DNA of 64,000 nt from positions 800,492 to 864,491 of the forward strand of contig NZ_JAASRW010000003.1 of assembly GCF_011761355.1 (NCBI RefSeq). The letters are read 5' to 3'. This DNA is from Paenibacillus lupini (lineage in GTDB: Bacteria > Bacillota > Bacilli > Paenibacillales > Paenibacillaceae). Below are positions 1-8,840 of this stretch, piece after piece (positions within the stretch are counted from its first letter, which is position 1; each line of letters starts with the position of its first letter). Position numbers and translations under genes: made by a program. Under the pieces are notes generated by a model. The model did no database searches. It saw only the letters and a program-made list of their open reading frames with translations, and was not told where the DNA came from.

Positions 1-77
1 TATGCTGTTAAGAAAAGGTGTACGCTCTGGCAGCAGCCATAAGCAGCCAAGCCATCCAACTAGTGAGGAAAGCAATC

Positions 78-1655
78 ATGCCAAATGATGATAAGACAAC
101 CAAACAGTATGAGAATGAAGCACCAAAAAAAGAAACGAAACCCGAGCAAGTGCTTATTCCCGATTTGGACATTAATATTGAACGTCTGCATCGCTTTCTA
201 GGCGGGGGCGCGGATATCGTATGCCGTACCCTCCAGCATCGTTCATTTGATAATGCCCGTTATGCACTGCTATATATTGATGGCATTGTAGATGGCATAG
301 GACTCAACACGATGCTGCTTGGTCTTCTTGATGATGCCAATCGATATATCGAAGGCGGAGTGGAGTCGAGCCTTTATCATCATCTAACCGAGCGGGTGAT
401 CGCAAACGGCAAGCTTGGCGAGGTCAATTCGATCAATAAAGCATGCTATGCGATGCTGGAAGGAAGCACCATTCTTGTTGTGGATGGCAGCCTGCGGGCC
501 ATTATTATTGATACAACCGGAGGCAAGTCCCGAGCGGTGGAGGAGCCAAGCAGCCAGACCGTTGTACGGGGACCGAAGGAAGGCTTTACCGAAAATTTGA
601 GGACCAACACCTCACTTATCCGCCGAATTATAAAGTCACCAGACTTACGTTTTGATTACAAAATGATAGGACATCAGACGAGGACAAATATTGCGATCGT
701 TTATCTGGAGGGGATCGCAGAGGTTGAGGTCATTAAGGAGGTTCACCGCAGGCTAGATGCCATCGATATAGATGGCGTGCTCGAAAGCGGTTATATTGAA
801 GAATTTATTCAGGACAGAGCCTTTACGCCATTCCCTCTCCTCCAAAATACGGAGCGACCAGATGCGGCATGTGCGGGTATATTAGAAGGCCAAGTCATTA
901 TTATGGTATCGGGAACGCCGTTTGTTCTTCAGGCACCGGTAACCTTTGTGAAGTTTTTTCAATCCAGCGAGGATTACTACCAGCGATATGATATTGCGAC
1001 ATTTCTAAGGATAATCCGGATGACCTCCTTTTTTATCTCTATGCTGCTGCCGTCGCTGTATATTGCGATAACCACCTTCCATCAGGAAATGCTGCCGACC
1101 TCGCTGCTCATCAGCTTGGCCGCACAACGTGAAGGTATTCCGTTTCCCGCATTGCTTGAGGCATTCTTGATGGAGATTACCTTCGAGATATTACGGGAAG
1201 CAGGCGTTCGGATGCCGCGCATTATCGGACCTGCTATTTCGATTGTTGGGGCACTCGTGCTTGGCCAGGCTGCGGTTCAAGCTGGTATTATTTCAGCTGC
1301 CATGGTCATTGTCGTATCATTTACGGCGATTGCAAGCTTTGTAATTCCGGCTGTAAATATGGGAGTTGCAGCTCGACTTATACGCTTCTTACTTATGATT
1401 CTGGCTGGGACATTTGGGTTGTTTGGTATTATGTCGGGGCTGATGATCCTGCTTGCTCACATGTGTGGTTTACGTTCCTTCGGCAAGCCATACCTGATGC
1501 CTTTTGCACCGTTTGTTGCATCGAATTTGAAGGATGTACTGATTCGTGTCCCTTGGTGGGCGATGCGTACTCGTCCGACTAATATTGCAAGCGATAAAAA
1601 CATAACAAGGGCAGGTGCCGGGCAGAAGCCTAGCCCTGATCAGGAAGGAGTCTAG
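78..1655 (+). CDS. Spore germinant receptor subunit A (GerA family)
   Basis: Integral inner-membrane subunit of a GerA-type nutrient germinant receptor, which senses nutrients in dormant spores together with the B and C subunits. The first ~300 residues are hydrophilic. They contain the family signature RGPKEGFTE followed by NTSLIRRI. Several membrane segments follow between about residues 310 and 500, then a short hydrophilic tail. ATG 78 is chosen because AGGAAAG lies seven bases upstream. The frame is open back to a GTG at 18, with an in-frame stop at 9-11, so a 20-residue longer form is possible. Length (525 aa) is normal for the family. It is the first gene of an A-B-C-small-protein operon, and subunit B starts immediately after its stop. 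Germinant specificity cannot be read from sequence. Confidence 0.93.
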   Translation: MPNDDKTTKQYENEAPKKETKPEQVLIPDLDINIERLHRFLGGGADIVCRTLQHRSFDNARYALLYIDGIVDGIGLNTMLLGLLDDANRYIEGGVESSLYHHLTERVIANGKLGEVNSINKACYAMLEGSTILVVDGSLRAIIIDTTGGKSRAVEEPSSQTVVRGPKEGFTENLRTNTSLIRRIIKSPDLRFDYKMIGHQTRTNIAIVYLEGIAEVEVIKEVHRRLDAIDIDGVLESGYIEEFIQDRAFTPFPLLQNTERPDAACAGILEGQVIIMVSGTPFVLQAPVTFVKFFQSSEDYYQRYDIATFLRIIRMTSFFISMLLPSLYIAITTFHQEMLPTSLLISLAAQREGIPFPALLEAFLMEITFEILREAGVRMPRIIGPAISIVGALVLGQAAVQAGIISAAMVIVVSFTAIASFVIPAVNMGVAARLIRFLLMILAGTFGLFGIMSGLMILLAHMCGLRSFGKPYLMPFAPFVASNLKDVLIRVPWWAMRTRPTNIASDKNITRAGAGQKPSPDQEGV

Positions 1656-2762
1656 ATGATGAAGCCCGCTATTTCGACAACGCAGACAGTCGCATTAATC
1701 CAAAGTGCGATTGCCCCTACCATGGTGTTAGCGATACCAAGTGTTATGGTCAGCATTGCTCAGCATGATGCTTGGATTTCAGGCGTTATAGCGGGTATCG
1801 TCGGTCTACTTATGGCTCTAATCATAGCGGCTATAAGTAAGGCCAATAAAGGACAGTACTTTGTTGAATGGCTGGAGGGCAGGTTAGGTAAACCGATTGG
1901 TATTGCTATTGGCATTATGTTTGGTATTTATTATTTCAACAACTTTTGTGTCATCGTGAGGGTTTTTGCCAACTTTGTATCCGATATGGTGCTTGATGAG
2001 ACTCCTCTATTTATGCTGGTAGGTATGATGGTAGTGGTAACCGTCTTTACAGTCTTACAGGGGATAGAAGCTATCGCTCGCTCTGCTTTTATGGTGCTTC
2101 TTCTGATTCTAATCGTTGTGCCGGTATCCGTCTTTATCCTGTATACGGATATTGACTTTAAGAGGCTGATTCCCGTGTTTGATACTAGTGCAGCAAGAAT
2201 GGCAGTTGCATCCCTTCCTCCAATTGCCCTTCTCTCTGAGGTGTCGGTTCTGCTTATATTGACTCCCTTTATGAAAAAACCAGCATCTGCTATAAGAGCA
2301 GGATTATTTGGCTCGCTCTTAAGTTCTTCACAGCTGCTGCTCGTTATTTTGTTGGCATTAACCATCTTTGGACCGCAGCTTGTTCCGATGCTGTCGTATA
2401 CCTTTGTTAACGTGATGGCGATTGTGGAGGTCGGCGAATTTCTGGAGCGGATAGAAATCTTTACGGTGTCCGTCTGGTTTCTGACGATGTATATCAAATT
2501 AACCGTATTTCTGTTTGCAGGGGTGCATTGTCTGACCCATTCTCTTCGTTTGAAGAGTAAACATCATGTCCTGCTCGGGTTAGGCCTTCTTGCATTCGTA
2601 ACGTCGGCGGGCGAATGGCCTCGTAATCTGGAAAGCGGTTATAAGAATTTGGCCAATATGCCGCAGCTGCTCCTTATAAACGTTGGTCTGCCTATTCTGA
2701 TTGCCCTAGGTCTTCTAGTCACACGGGGGAAAAGGAAGCAAGGAGGGAAACAAAGGTCATGA
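1656..2762 (+). CDS. Spore germinant receptor subunit B (GerB family permease-like)
   Basis: Endospore germination permease-like protein (GerAB/GerKB family, related to amino acid/polyamine/organocation transporters), expected in the spore inner membrane and thought to bind the germinant. The 368-residue protein is hydrophobic almost throughout and fits about ten membrane helices, the family topology. It begins directly after the subunit A stop, with an AAGGAG-type ribosome site inside the end of gene A, and ends by an ATGA overlap with subunit C, so it is translationally coupled in the receptor operon. Nothing looks truncated. Confidence 0.92.
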   Translation: MMKPAISTTQTVALIQSAIAPTMVLAIPSVMVSIAQHDAWISGVIAGIVGLLMALIIAAISKANKGQYFVEWLEGRLGKPIGIAIGIMFGIYYFNNFCVIVRVFANFVSDMVLDETPLFMLVGMMVVVTVFTVLQGIEAIARSAFMVLLLILIVVPVSVFILYTDIDFKRLIPVFDTSAARMAVASLPPIALLSEVSVLLILTPFMKKPASAIRAGLFGSLLSSSQLLLVILLALTIFGPQLVPMLSYTFVNVMAIVEVGEFLERIEIFTVSVWFLTMYIKLTVFLFAGVHCLTHSLRLKSKHHVLLGLGLLAFVTSAGEWPRNLESGYKNLANMPQLLLINVGLPILIALGLLVTRGKRKQGGKQRS

Positions 2763-3994
2763 GATTACTTGTTATGAAACGAATAGCTTGTGCTGCTCTG
2801 TTACTTCTTGCTGCTTTGACAACAACCGGCTGCTGGAATCGGATCGAGCTGAACGAGGTGGCTATTACATCGGCAACAGGAATCGACTGGGATGGTGAGA
2901 ACTGGATTGTCTCTTATCAGGTCGTTATCCCAGCCGCAATCTCTTCGGTAACCGGCGGCTCAGGAGGCGGTGGGCCAAAATCCCCTATTATCGTGTACTC
3001 CACAAAGGGCAAAACGATTCGTGATGCGATTATGCACAGTTTTTCCGAAAGCCCCCGCAAGCTGTTTTTCGCTCATAACCGAGTCGTTGTTATTGGTGAA
3101 AAAGCGATGAACCGCGGGATTAATGAGCTTATTGATGTCTACTTCCGCAATTCGGGTTCCAGGGAAACCGTGAGTGTGCTCGCTACTCCCGGCACGGCTA
3201 GAAAGATTCTAGAGCAGTTCATGCAGCTGCAGGCTATTTCGGGGGCGGGAATGAAAGAAATCATTATATCCGAAATGAAGAATACTTCCATTCTGCCGAA
3301 TATTCCGGTATACCAGTTGGCGATGGAGCTAACGGGTGATGCTAAAAGTGCGGTCGTACCTGAAATCTTTGTGTCAGGATCAGGGGATACCTCTTCCCTG
3401 GATTCGTTCAGCAATACCTCTATTCCATCCAAGCTGAAGCTCGGGCGTCTGGCTGTGCTGAAGGATGACAAAATGATCGGCTGGATGAGTCGTAAGGAAT
3501 CGCTTGGTGCCGCCTATCTGCGTGATAGCGTACAGCAATCCTTCATCGTAGTTCCTTGTGAAGGTGGAGAAGGAAAGAAAGGATATGATACGATTCAAAT
3601 CTTAAAGTCTTCAACCAAAATTATTCCTAAGCTGCGCGGGAGCAAGCTTACCTTTACTGCAGATGTTGATGTCTCAGGGACATTGTTGGAATCAAATTGC
3701 GCGCAGGATTTATATAAACCTGGTGTTATTCAGGGCCTTGAGCAAGGTGGACAAGTGCAGATCAGCTCCTTGCTCCAGGATGCATGGAAGAAAGGTCAGC
3801 AGATGAACACGGATATATTCGGGGCAGCAGAGAAAGTGCATCGTAAATACCCGAAGCAGTGGAAAGAGTGGGGCAAGAACTGGGATGAAGTCTTTAAGGA
3901 GGCTCCGCTCGAGACGAAGATAAAGTTCCGAATGGCCCGGATGGGACTCAGCAATAAATCGTTCCAATATCTAATGGATAAAAGGGAGAAGTGA
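2759..3994 (+). CDS. Spore germinant receptor subunit C (Ger(x)C lipoprotein)
   Basis: GerC-family lipoprotein, the outer-leaflet subunit of the germinant receptor. An N-terminal signal with the lipobox-like end TTTGC puts the lipidated cysteine at residue 25, followed by WNRIELNE, the usual WDRIE-like family start. The 411-residue length and lysine-rich C-terminus are normal. The start is ATG 2759, with AGGAGG twelve bases upstream inside gene B; ATG 2774 is a less likely alternative. It overlaps gene B by four bases and is followed four bases later by a small membrane-protein gene. Unlike its paralogue near 62 kb it is intact. Confidence 0.92.
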   Translation: MRLLVMKRIACAALLLLAALTTTGCWNRIELNEVAITSATGIDWDGENWIVSYQVVIPAAISSVTGGSGGGGPKSPIIVYSTKGKTIRDAIMHSFSESPRKLFFAHNRVVVIGEKAMNRGINELIDVYFRNSGSRETVSVLATPGTARKILEQFMQLQAISGAGMKEIIISEMKNTSILPNIPVYQLAMELTGDAKSAVVPEIFVSGSGDTSSLDSFSNTSIPSKLKLGRLAVLKDDKMIGWMSRKESLGAAYLRDSVQQSFIVVPCEGGEGKKGYDTIQILKSSTKIIPKLRGSKLTFTADVDVSGTLLESNCAQDLYKPGVIQGLEQGGQVQISSLLQDAWKKGQQMNTDIFGAAEKVHRKYPKQWKEWGKNWDEVFKEAPLETKIKFRMARMGLSNKSFQYLMDKREK

Positions 3995-3998
3995 GCCC

Positions 3999-4256
3999 AT
4001 GGGATACTTCGTTATTCTCATACTGGCGGCGTACGTCGTGCTGCTCATTATAGGTGGGAAGCAGCTCACTCGTAAGAAATGGTACAAGGATTTGGTCGTA
4101 TATATCGTACTGTTGACCTGGAGCACCACTATAGCGGTAGGGATGGCTATGGATTGGCCAGCTGTATCAGCGGGCACTACTGTAGCCTTAATTAATAAGA
4201 GTATGGGGCCTTTGAGGAATGTGATGCATGCCATGCTTGGCTGGGGAATAGATTAG
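3999..4256 (+). CDS. Small two-helix membrane protein, candidate receptor D subunit
   Basis: An 85-residue protein with two hydrophobic segments at about residues 3-20 and 31-50, separated by the basic stretch KQLTRKKWYKD. It starts four bases after the gerC stop and is the last gene of the receptor operon. Small two-helix proteins (D subunits such as GerKD) are known to accompany some GerA-type receptors and to modulate their response. This assignment rests on size, topology and position, not on sequence identity I can measure. A terminator follows at 4318. Confidence 0.6.
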   Translation: MGYFVILILAAYVVLLIIGGKQLTRKKWYKDLVVYIVLLTWSTTIAVGMAMDWPAVSAGTTVALINKSMGPLRNVMHAMLGWGID

Positions 4257-4317
4257 CTTGGAGTGGGACTTTGTTCCTTTGGTATGAGTGGGTATATTAA
4301 CCGAGTGGTGATTCCGA

Positions 4318-4348
4318 AGAAACCCGTATTGTGCGGGTTTCTTTTTTT
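4318..4348 (+). terminator. Rho-independent terminator of germinant-receptor operon 1
   Basis: Nine-base perfect stem AGAAACCCG/CGGGTTTCT with a seven-base loop, followed by a run of T. It lies 62 bases after the small membrane-protein gene. Confidence 0.9.
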
Positions 4349-4463
4349 GTTTATCCTACGATGGTATCAATTGTGTGACACCTTTGACGAATGAGAAGGA
4401 ATTATGACGAATAGCAGCGAATCTGATGAGCCGCAATTATTCTGTCATAAGGTGTGATCATCG

Positions 4464-5492
4464 TTGAGCAGGCAGTTGAAGTGGGTCTTTTGTATGATTA
4501 TGGTCATGATGGTCGTGATAAGTTACCCAAGTAACATGGGCGCCGCAGAGGCAAACCAGAACAAAGAGTCCTCAATTAGCGTTCCGTACACAGTGAAGCC
4601 GGGGGATACGTTGTTTGCCATCTCCAAGAAGTACTACTTGACCGGGCAATTTGAGCAGGTAGCAAAGGCTAACGGTTTGGATCCAAAAGCGGGCTTAAAG
4701 GCTGGAGCTGTCATTAAGTTAAACAATCCACTGGTCCTGGATTATTATGCGGTACAGCAAGGAGATACCGTATATGCCATTACAAACCGTTATTTCAACC
4801 GTACGAAATATATGGACGCCTTAATGACTTACAATGGGATAACTTCCCCGGATACCGGATTAAAAATCGGTATGGCACTCCGGATTCCGCTTCCGTCAGG
4901 AGAAGGAAAACATACCGTGTTAAAAGGGGATACCTTGTATAATCTGTCGGTTCGCTATTTCAAAGCACAGGACTATCAGCAGGCTATCGTCCAGGCAAAT
5001 GGAATGGATGCAGCCTCCAGTAAAATCCAGGCGGGAGATGATCTGCAAATACCGAACCCGTATTATAGGACCAAATTCGAAAGCAAGGCTGCAGGGATCG
5101 TTCCGGCCAAGCTCTCCATTGAGATCGATATTACCAAGAACAAGCTATATGTGAAATCCGGTGGAACGGTAAAGAAGAGCTTTAACATTGCCAGCGGGAA
5201 AAAGGCAGGTCTAACACCAACCGGAAGCTTTGAGATTATGACGAAAATAGAAAATCCCTGGTATTCCGCTAAGGGGATTCCCGGCGGCGATCCGAAGAAT
5301 CCACTAGGCAGCCGATGGCTGGGGCTCAGCGTTCCGAATACACAAGGGACGAAGTATGGGATTCACGGGACGAATGCTCCCTCATCCATTGGCACGAATG
5401 CCAGCGCCGGCTGTATCCGGATGCTAAATGAGGATGTAGAGTGGTTATTCGATATGATACCGAATGGTACTGAGGTTACGATTCATAAATAA
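4464..5492 (+). CDS. LysM x3 / L,D-transpeptidase (YkuD) cell-wall protein
   Basis: Secreted peptidoglycan enzyme that would form 3-3 cross-links or attach proteins to peptidoglycan. An N-terminal signal peptide (residues ~1-29) is followed by three LysM repeats (about residues 42-90, 93-140 and 150-197). Each contains a GDT(L/V)(F/Y) motif and binds peptidoglycan or chitin-like glycans. A C-terminal YkuD domain covers about 210-341. The catalytic signature is seen as His301-Gly and, after 15 residues, Cys317 in SAGCIR. The start is TTG 4464, with AAGGTG about nine bases upstream. The gene stands alone between two terminators. YkuD proteins of this layout are often spore-cortex or envelope enzymes in bacilli; position beside a germination operon is compatible but not proof. 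Confidence 0.9.
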   Translation: MSRQLKWVFCMIMVMMVVISYPSNMGAAEANQNKESSISVPYTVKPGDTLFAISKKYYLTGQFEQVAKANGLDPKAGLKAGAVIKLNNPLVLDYYAVQQGDTVYAITNRYFNRTKYMDALMTYNGITSPDTGLKIGMALRIPLPSGEGKHTVLKGDTLYNLSVRYFKAQDYQQAIVQANGMDAASSKIQAGDDLQIPNPYYRTKFESKAAGIVPAKLSIEIDITKNKLYVKSGGTVKKSFNIASGKKAGLTPTGSFEIMTKIENPWYSAKGIPGGDPKNPLGSRWLGLSVPNTQGTKYGIHGTNAPSSIGTNASAGCIRMLNEDVEWLFDMIPNGTEVTIHK

Positions 5493-5511
5493 ATTTGAAC
5501 AGCAGGACGTG

Positions 5512-5545
5512 AAAAAGAGGGGTGAAAGCCCCTCTTTTTCCTTTA
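5512..5545. terminator. Bidirectional terminator between convergent genes
   Basis: Stem AAAAAGAGGGG/CCCCTCTTTTT with a six-base loop. A and T runs on both sides let it serve the upstream plus-strand gene and the convergent minus-strand gene ending at 5550. Confidence 0.88.
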
Positions 5546-5549
5546 CTTA

Positions 5550-5849
5550 TTAGAAATCATATTTTACATACTTACTAATGATTTCTTCATCCTCTATATC
5601 TTCAAACCATTCCGAATGAATCCATAGTGGAATTTGCAGGATCGACTCGAACTGCTCAATAGCCGCCTCGGGATCTTCTTGATTAAGGGTCTGTATGATT
5701 TGTTCGGAATGGGAATGACCAAGCAGTTCAGCGAGAATAGGGACATCTGCTATTTTGCTTTCCAGTTCATACTCTTCTTGAGTAGATTCAGAGCACCATA
5801 AGTGTCCAGTCATATACTCGCCGCTTTGGAACAGATTGATCTCCAGCAC
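5550..5849 (-). CDS. Hypothetical acidic protein of uncertain start
   Basis: I do not recognise a family. The 99-residue acidic reading frame is rich in Glu and Asp and has no signal or membrane segment. The GTG at 5849 is the first conventional start, but no ribosome site precedes it. The frame continues upstream, apparently coding, to a stop at 5895-5897 with no ATG, GTG or TTG in that extension. The extension overlaps the end of the MFS gene, whose stop codon is at 5885-5887. It could therefore be coupled to the MFS gene with a rare start such as ATA, or have lost its start. Function unknown. Confidence 0.5.
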   Translation of the reverse strand: MLEINLFQSGEYMTGHLWCSESTQEEYELESKIADVPILAELLGHSHSEQIIQTLNQEDPEAAIEQFESILQIPLWIHSEWFEDIEDEEIISKYVKYDF

Positions 5850-5884
5850 ATCGTCATCAAAGTAGGAGCAGGTGAAGCTTATTT

Positions 5885-7105
5885 CTATATCGCTTTACGC
5901 ATCAGCTTCGAATCCTTCGGCAGCAGGAAGGCGCATAGTCCAAGCAGCGGAAGGAAGGAGCAAAGCTCGATTGTAAAGGCAACATCCTTCACATCGGTAA
6001 GCCATCCGAGCAGGACGGAGCCGAGGCCTCCCATGCCAAACGCCAAGCCGAAGAATAAGCCGGATACGGTTCCGATATGACGCGGTAACAGTTCCTGCGC
6101 ATAAACGATAATAACGGAGAAACCGGACATGAGAATCAGGCCAATTGCACAGCACAGTACCATGGCAATGCCGGGATTTACGTAAGGGAGCAGCAGAGAG
6201 AATGGTGCTGTTCCGGCGATAGAAATCCAGATCATTGTTTTACGGCCAAACTTGTCGGCAAGTGGTCCTCCAAGAAGGGTGCCAACCATGCCGGCGAATT
6301 GCAACGCGAATAAGCAAATTTGGGCACGGGCGAATGACAGATTGTAATGATCAATGAAATAGAACGAGTAATAACCGGTCATCCCCGCAATATAAACGAA
6401 TTTGGAGAAGAGCAGGATGATGAGCAGCAACATGGTGCCCGCAATAAAAATAGTCGAATGCGGCGACTGTGCATCCAGCATTTTATTTGCAGCTTTCTTA
6501 GCGGATGCCGCGAATGTAAGCTGACTGGCGTACCAGCGGCTGATGATGATCTGGACAGCGATGCCAACGACAGCGAAAATCGTAAACCATAAGAAGCCTT
6601 GCTGCCCATGCGGCATTAATAAGAAGGCAACGAGCAGCGGAGCTAGTGCTTGGCCAGTATTACCGCCTACTTGGAAGAGCGATTGTGCCATCCCCTTCCC
6701 GCTTGAAGCAGCCATTCGGGCTACTCGGGAAGATTCCGGATGCAAAACGGACGAGCCTACGCCTATAAGAGTCGCAGATACAAGTAACATCCAGAAGGTG
6801 TCTGCATAAGCGAAGCCAATTACACCTGCCAGGGAGAAGAGCATCCCAAGAGGAAGCAGAAACGGCATTGGCCGGCGGTCGGATATGTATCCGATGAAGG
6901 GCTGGAGTAAGGACGCCGTAATGTTGAGCATAAACGCAACCCAGCCGATTTTGGTAAAGCTCAGATGCATGGTGGATTGAAAAAGTGGAAAAGAAGAAGG
7001 CACGGCAGTCTGCATCGCATCATTCAGCAGATGGGCGAAGCTGACACCAAACAGCATCCAGATCGCTGGGTTGCGTTGTGCCTGTATGGCAGCGGTTTGA
7101 TTCAT
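5885..7105 (-). CDS. MFS exporter, fosmidomycin-resistance (Fsr)-like
   Basis: A 406-residue major facilitator with about twelve membrane helices. The motif HPESSRVARM after helix 4 and the block SLFQVGGNTGQALAP are characteristic of the Fsr (fosmidomycin resistance) group, so it is likely a proton-driven drug or small-molecule exporter. The actual substrate is unknown. The start at 7105 is chosen because AAGGAG lies nine bases upstream; an 18-residue longer frame to 7159 lacks such a site. It is divergent from an AraC-family regulator at 7223 and probably controlled by it. Confidence 0.88.
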   Translation of the reverse strand: MNQTAAIQAQRNPAIWMLFGVSFAHLLNDAMQTAVPSSFPLFQSTMHLSFTKIGWVAFMLNITASLLQPFIGYISDRRPMPFLLPLGMLFSLAGVIGFAYADTFWMLLVSATLIGVGSSVLHPESSRVARMAASSGKGMAQSLFQVGGNTGQALAPLLVAFLLMPHGQQGFLWFTIFAVVGIAVQIIISRWYASQLTFAASAKKAANKMLDAQSPHSTIFIAGTMLLLIILLFSKFVYIAGMTGYYSFYFIDHYNLSFARAQICLFALQFAGMVGTLLGGPLADKFGRKTMIWISIAGTAPFSLLLPYVNPGIAMVLCCAIGLILMSGFSVIIVYAQELLPRHIGTVSGLFFGLAFGMGGLGSVLLGWLTDVKDVAFTIELCSFLPLLGLCAFLLPKDSKLMRKAI

Positions 7106-7166
7106 TGCGTTGTACTCCTTTTTTGATTTTTTTCCAGTATAGCGGGAGAAGGGGAACAAGGTCGTT

Positions 7167-7204
7167 GCGAAAAGTGCTGCAAACCGAGCAACTTTTGCTA
7201 TAAT
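7167..7204 (+). promoter_or_regulatory. Promoter and inverted repeat between the MFS and AraC genes
   Basis: A perfect -10 hexamer TATAAT lies at 7199-7204, 18 bases before the AraC-family start codon. Just upstream is an imperfect inverted repeat, GCGAAAAGT at 7167-7175 and ACTTTTGC at 7191-7198. It covers the -35 region and is a candidate operator for the divergent pair. Confidence 0.5.
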
Positions 7205-7222
7205 GATGGCAGGTGAAGAGAC

Positions 7223-8023
7223 ATGGAGATGAAGGTAGAAACGGATTGGATCGAGTTATGGCAAGGAAGCCATAACTTCAAGAATGTTCCCCATATACAT
7301 GAGGATTGGATGCAGGTTACGCTGCCAATTAAGGGTATTTGTCATTTTACGCAGGAAGAGCATAACTATGGCCTGAAAGAAGGGAATGGCCTGCTTCAGC
7401 CGCCAGGTACGGAGCATCATTTTTATCTGGGAGAGCAGTCTTCTGTTATTATCCTGAAGGTGCGTGAACGTGGGAACGGTGGGATGGCATCTATTGATCC
7501 GCAATTTATAGCTGGAACGGGTCATGATATTAAGCAGACTTTTCAGGCTGATGATATAGTCGGCCGTTTCCGTCAATGGATGCTGGCTCTTATACAAGGT
7601 CAGGCCTTGGCCGATCCGCTTGCTGTGCAGGAAGTGGAGCAGGATGTTGTCTCTTATCTGGGTGGAATGCTGAAGCTTGGTGAGAAGGAACGAATGCCTA
7701 AAGGTATTTCGGATCCGCATATCCTTCGGGCTTTATCCTACATTCATGACTGTTACGAAGAGATGATTAATATTGATGAGCTAGCTGGAATTGCGCTGCA
7801 AAGCCGCTATCATTTCATTCGTTCCTTCCGGGAAGCAACAGGAACAACGCCGTATCAATATTTGCTTAAGCTGCGGATTAAGGAAGCCATGAACCGGCTG
7901 CGCCGCTCAGATGCTACAATTGGTCAAATAAGCGTGGATCTTGGATTCTCAAGTACCAGTCAATTCCACCGTGCTTTTCTGAAGATGACCGGTGTAACGC
8001 CACAAGCTTATAGACTTCAATGA
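7223..8023 (+). CDS. AraC-family transcriptional regulator with cupin sensor domain
   Basis: A 266-residue AraC-type regulator. The N-terminal ~90 residues form a cupin-like ligand domain containing HIHEDW and a PPGTEHHF metal/ligand-type motif. The C-terminal ~100 residues carry the two helix-turn-helix motifs of the AraC domain, ending in the typical GFSSTSQFHRAFLKMTGVTP block. A ribosome site AGGTGAAG precedes ATG 7223. It lies 117 bases from and divergent to the Fsr-like exporter, the usual layout for a local activator of efflux. A terminator follows at 8034. Confidence 0.88.
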   Translation: MEMKVETDWIELWQGSHNFKNVPHIHEDWMQVTLPIKGICHFTQEEHNYGLKEGNGLLQPPGTEHHFYLGEQSSVIILKVRERGNGGMASIDPQFIAGTGHDIKQTFQADDIVGRFRQWMLALIQGQALADPLAVQEVEQDVVSYLGGMLKLGEKERMPKGISDPHILRALSYIHDCYEEMINIDELAGIALQSRYHFIRSFREATGTTPYQYLLKLRIKEAMNRLRRSDATIGQISVDLGFSSTSQFHRAFLKMTGVTPQAYRLQ

Positions 8024-8033
8024 AGCAAGAGAG

Positions 8034-8060
8034 AGACCCTTCCGATTCGGAAGGGTCTTT
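8034..8060 (+). terminator. Terminator of the AraC-family regulator
   Basis: Eleven-base stem AGACCCTTCCG/CGGAAGGGTCT with a three-base loop, followed by a short T run. Confidence 0.75.
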
Positions 8061-8074
8061 GTGCAAAATGCCGC

Positions 8075-8106
8075 TTGACCCTCACACTAATGTCAGGGTA
8101 TATAAT
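8075..8106 (+). promoter_or_regulatory. MerR-type promoter with long spacer and operator dyad
   Basis: The -35 TTGACC (8075-8080) and -10 TATAAT (8101-8106) are separated by 20 bases. The dyad ACCCTCACA-ctaa-TGTCAGGGT fills the spacer. Over-long spacers with a dyad between the hexamers are the hallmark of promoters controlled by MerR-family regulators, so autoregulation by the next gene is very likely. Confidence 0.82.
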
Positions 8107-8140
8107 CAACTCGAATCGACGATGCAGGAGGCGTTAAAGG

Positions 8141-8512
8141 ATGAAAATCGGAGAGCTGTCGGAGCGTACCGGAGTTAGTCTGCGGTCATTGCGTTATTAT
8201 GAGGAGCAAGGCCTGCTAACACCAATCCGGCTGGATAATGGTTATCGAGAGTATTCACCACTTGCGGAGGAGCAGGTGAAGACGATTCAGCTGTATCTTC
8301 ATCTTGGCTTATCGACGGAGCAGATTGCAGGCTTCTTAAACTGTGTCTTGATGAATAAAGAGTCGTTCTGCCAAGAGGTACTCCCGATTTACCGTCAGAA
8401 GCTCGAAGAAATTGAGTCTCAAATCCATCTGCTGAACAATATTAAAACCAACCTCGAAGACCGCATTCAGTCGATTCTAGATGAACAGAAGGAAGCGGAG
8501 GAGAGAAAATGA
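8141..8512 (+). CDS. MerR-family transcriptional regulator
   Basis: A 123-residue MerR regulator: winged helix-turn-helix in residues ~1-70 (MKIGELSERTGVSLRSLRYYEEQGLL start), then a dimerising coiled coil at about 80-112. Two cysteines (68 and 77) flank the start of the coiled coil. They could sense a metal, electrophile or redox state, but they do not match a metal-binding pattern I can name. It is preceded by a ribosome site GGAGG and a MerR-type promoter, and overlaps the thioredoxin gene by four bases (ATGA). The pair therefore forms an autoregulated two-gene operon. Confidence 0.9.
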   Translation: MKIGELSERTGVSLRSLRYYEEQGLLTPIRLDNGYREYSPLAEEQVKTIQLYLHLGLSTEQIAGFLNCVLMNKESFCQEVLPIYRQKLEEIESQIHLLNNIKTNLEDRIQSILDEQKEAEERK

Positions 8513-8826
8513 GTGTAACCAAGATTGATGATGTTGGCTTTGCGAATGCAATTCGGCAGCAAGGTGTAACACTGGTCGAGTTTGGAGCAAAATGGTGCCC
8601 GCCGTGCAAAGTGCTGCTCCCCATTCTTGATGAGCTGCAGCAGGAAGAAGGAGAGAGGGTATCGATTCTGCAGGTAGACTGCGACGAATCACCGGACATT
8701 GCCTCGCAGTTTGGCGTCATGTCGATGCCAACCGTTATTGTTTTCCATAACGGCGAGCCAGCAGACAAGTTTATTGGCCTCCGGCCAAAGGATGTATATC
8801 AACAAGCGATTGCCAAGTATGCGTAA
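8509..8826 (+). CDS. Thioredoxin with WCPPC active site
   Basis: A 105-residue cytoplasmic thioredoxin-fold protein. The active site is WCPPCK (Cys30, Cys33) instead of the canonical WCGPC, and the cis-proline loop is SMPTVIVF. The Gly-to-Pro change in the CXXC motif alters redox potential in known thioredoxins and occurs in several Bacillales paralogues. It has no signal peptide. It is coupled to the MerR regulator by an ATGA overlap, which suggests an inducible stress-response thioredoxin rather than the housekeeping one. A terminator follows at 8841. Confidence 0.9.
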   Translation: MSVTKIDDVGFANAIRQQGVTLVEFGAKWCPPCKVLLPILDELQQEEGERVSILQVDCDESPDIASQFGVMSMPTVIVFHNGEPADKFIGLRPKDVYQQAIAKYA

Positions 8827-8840
8827 CGGCAATGCTAAGA

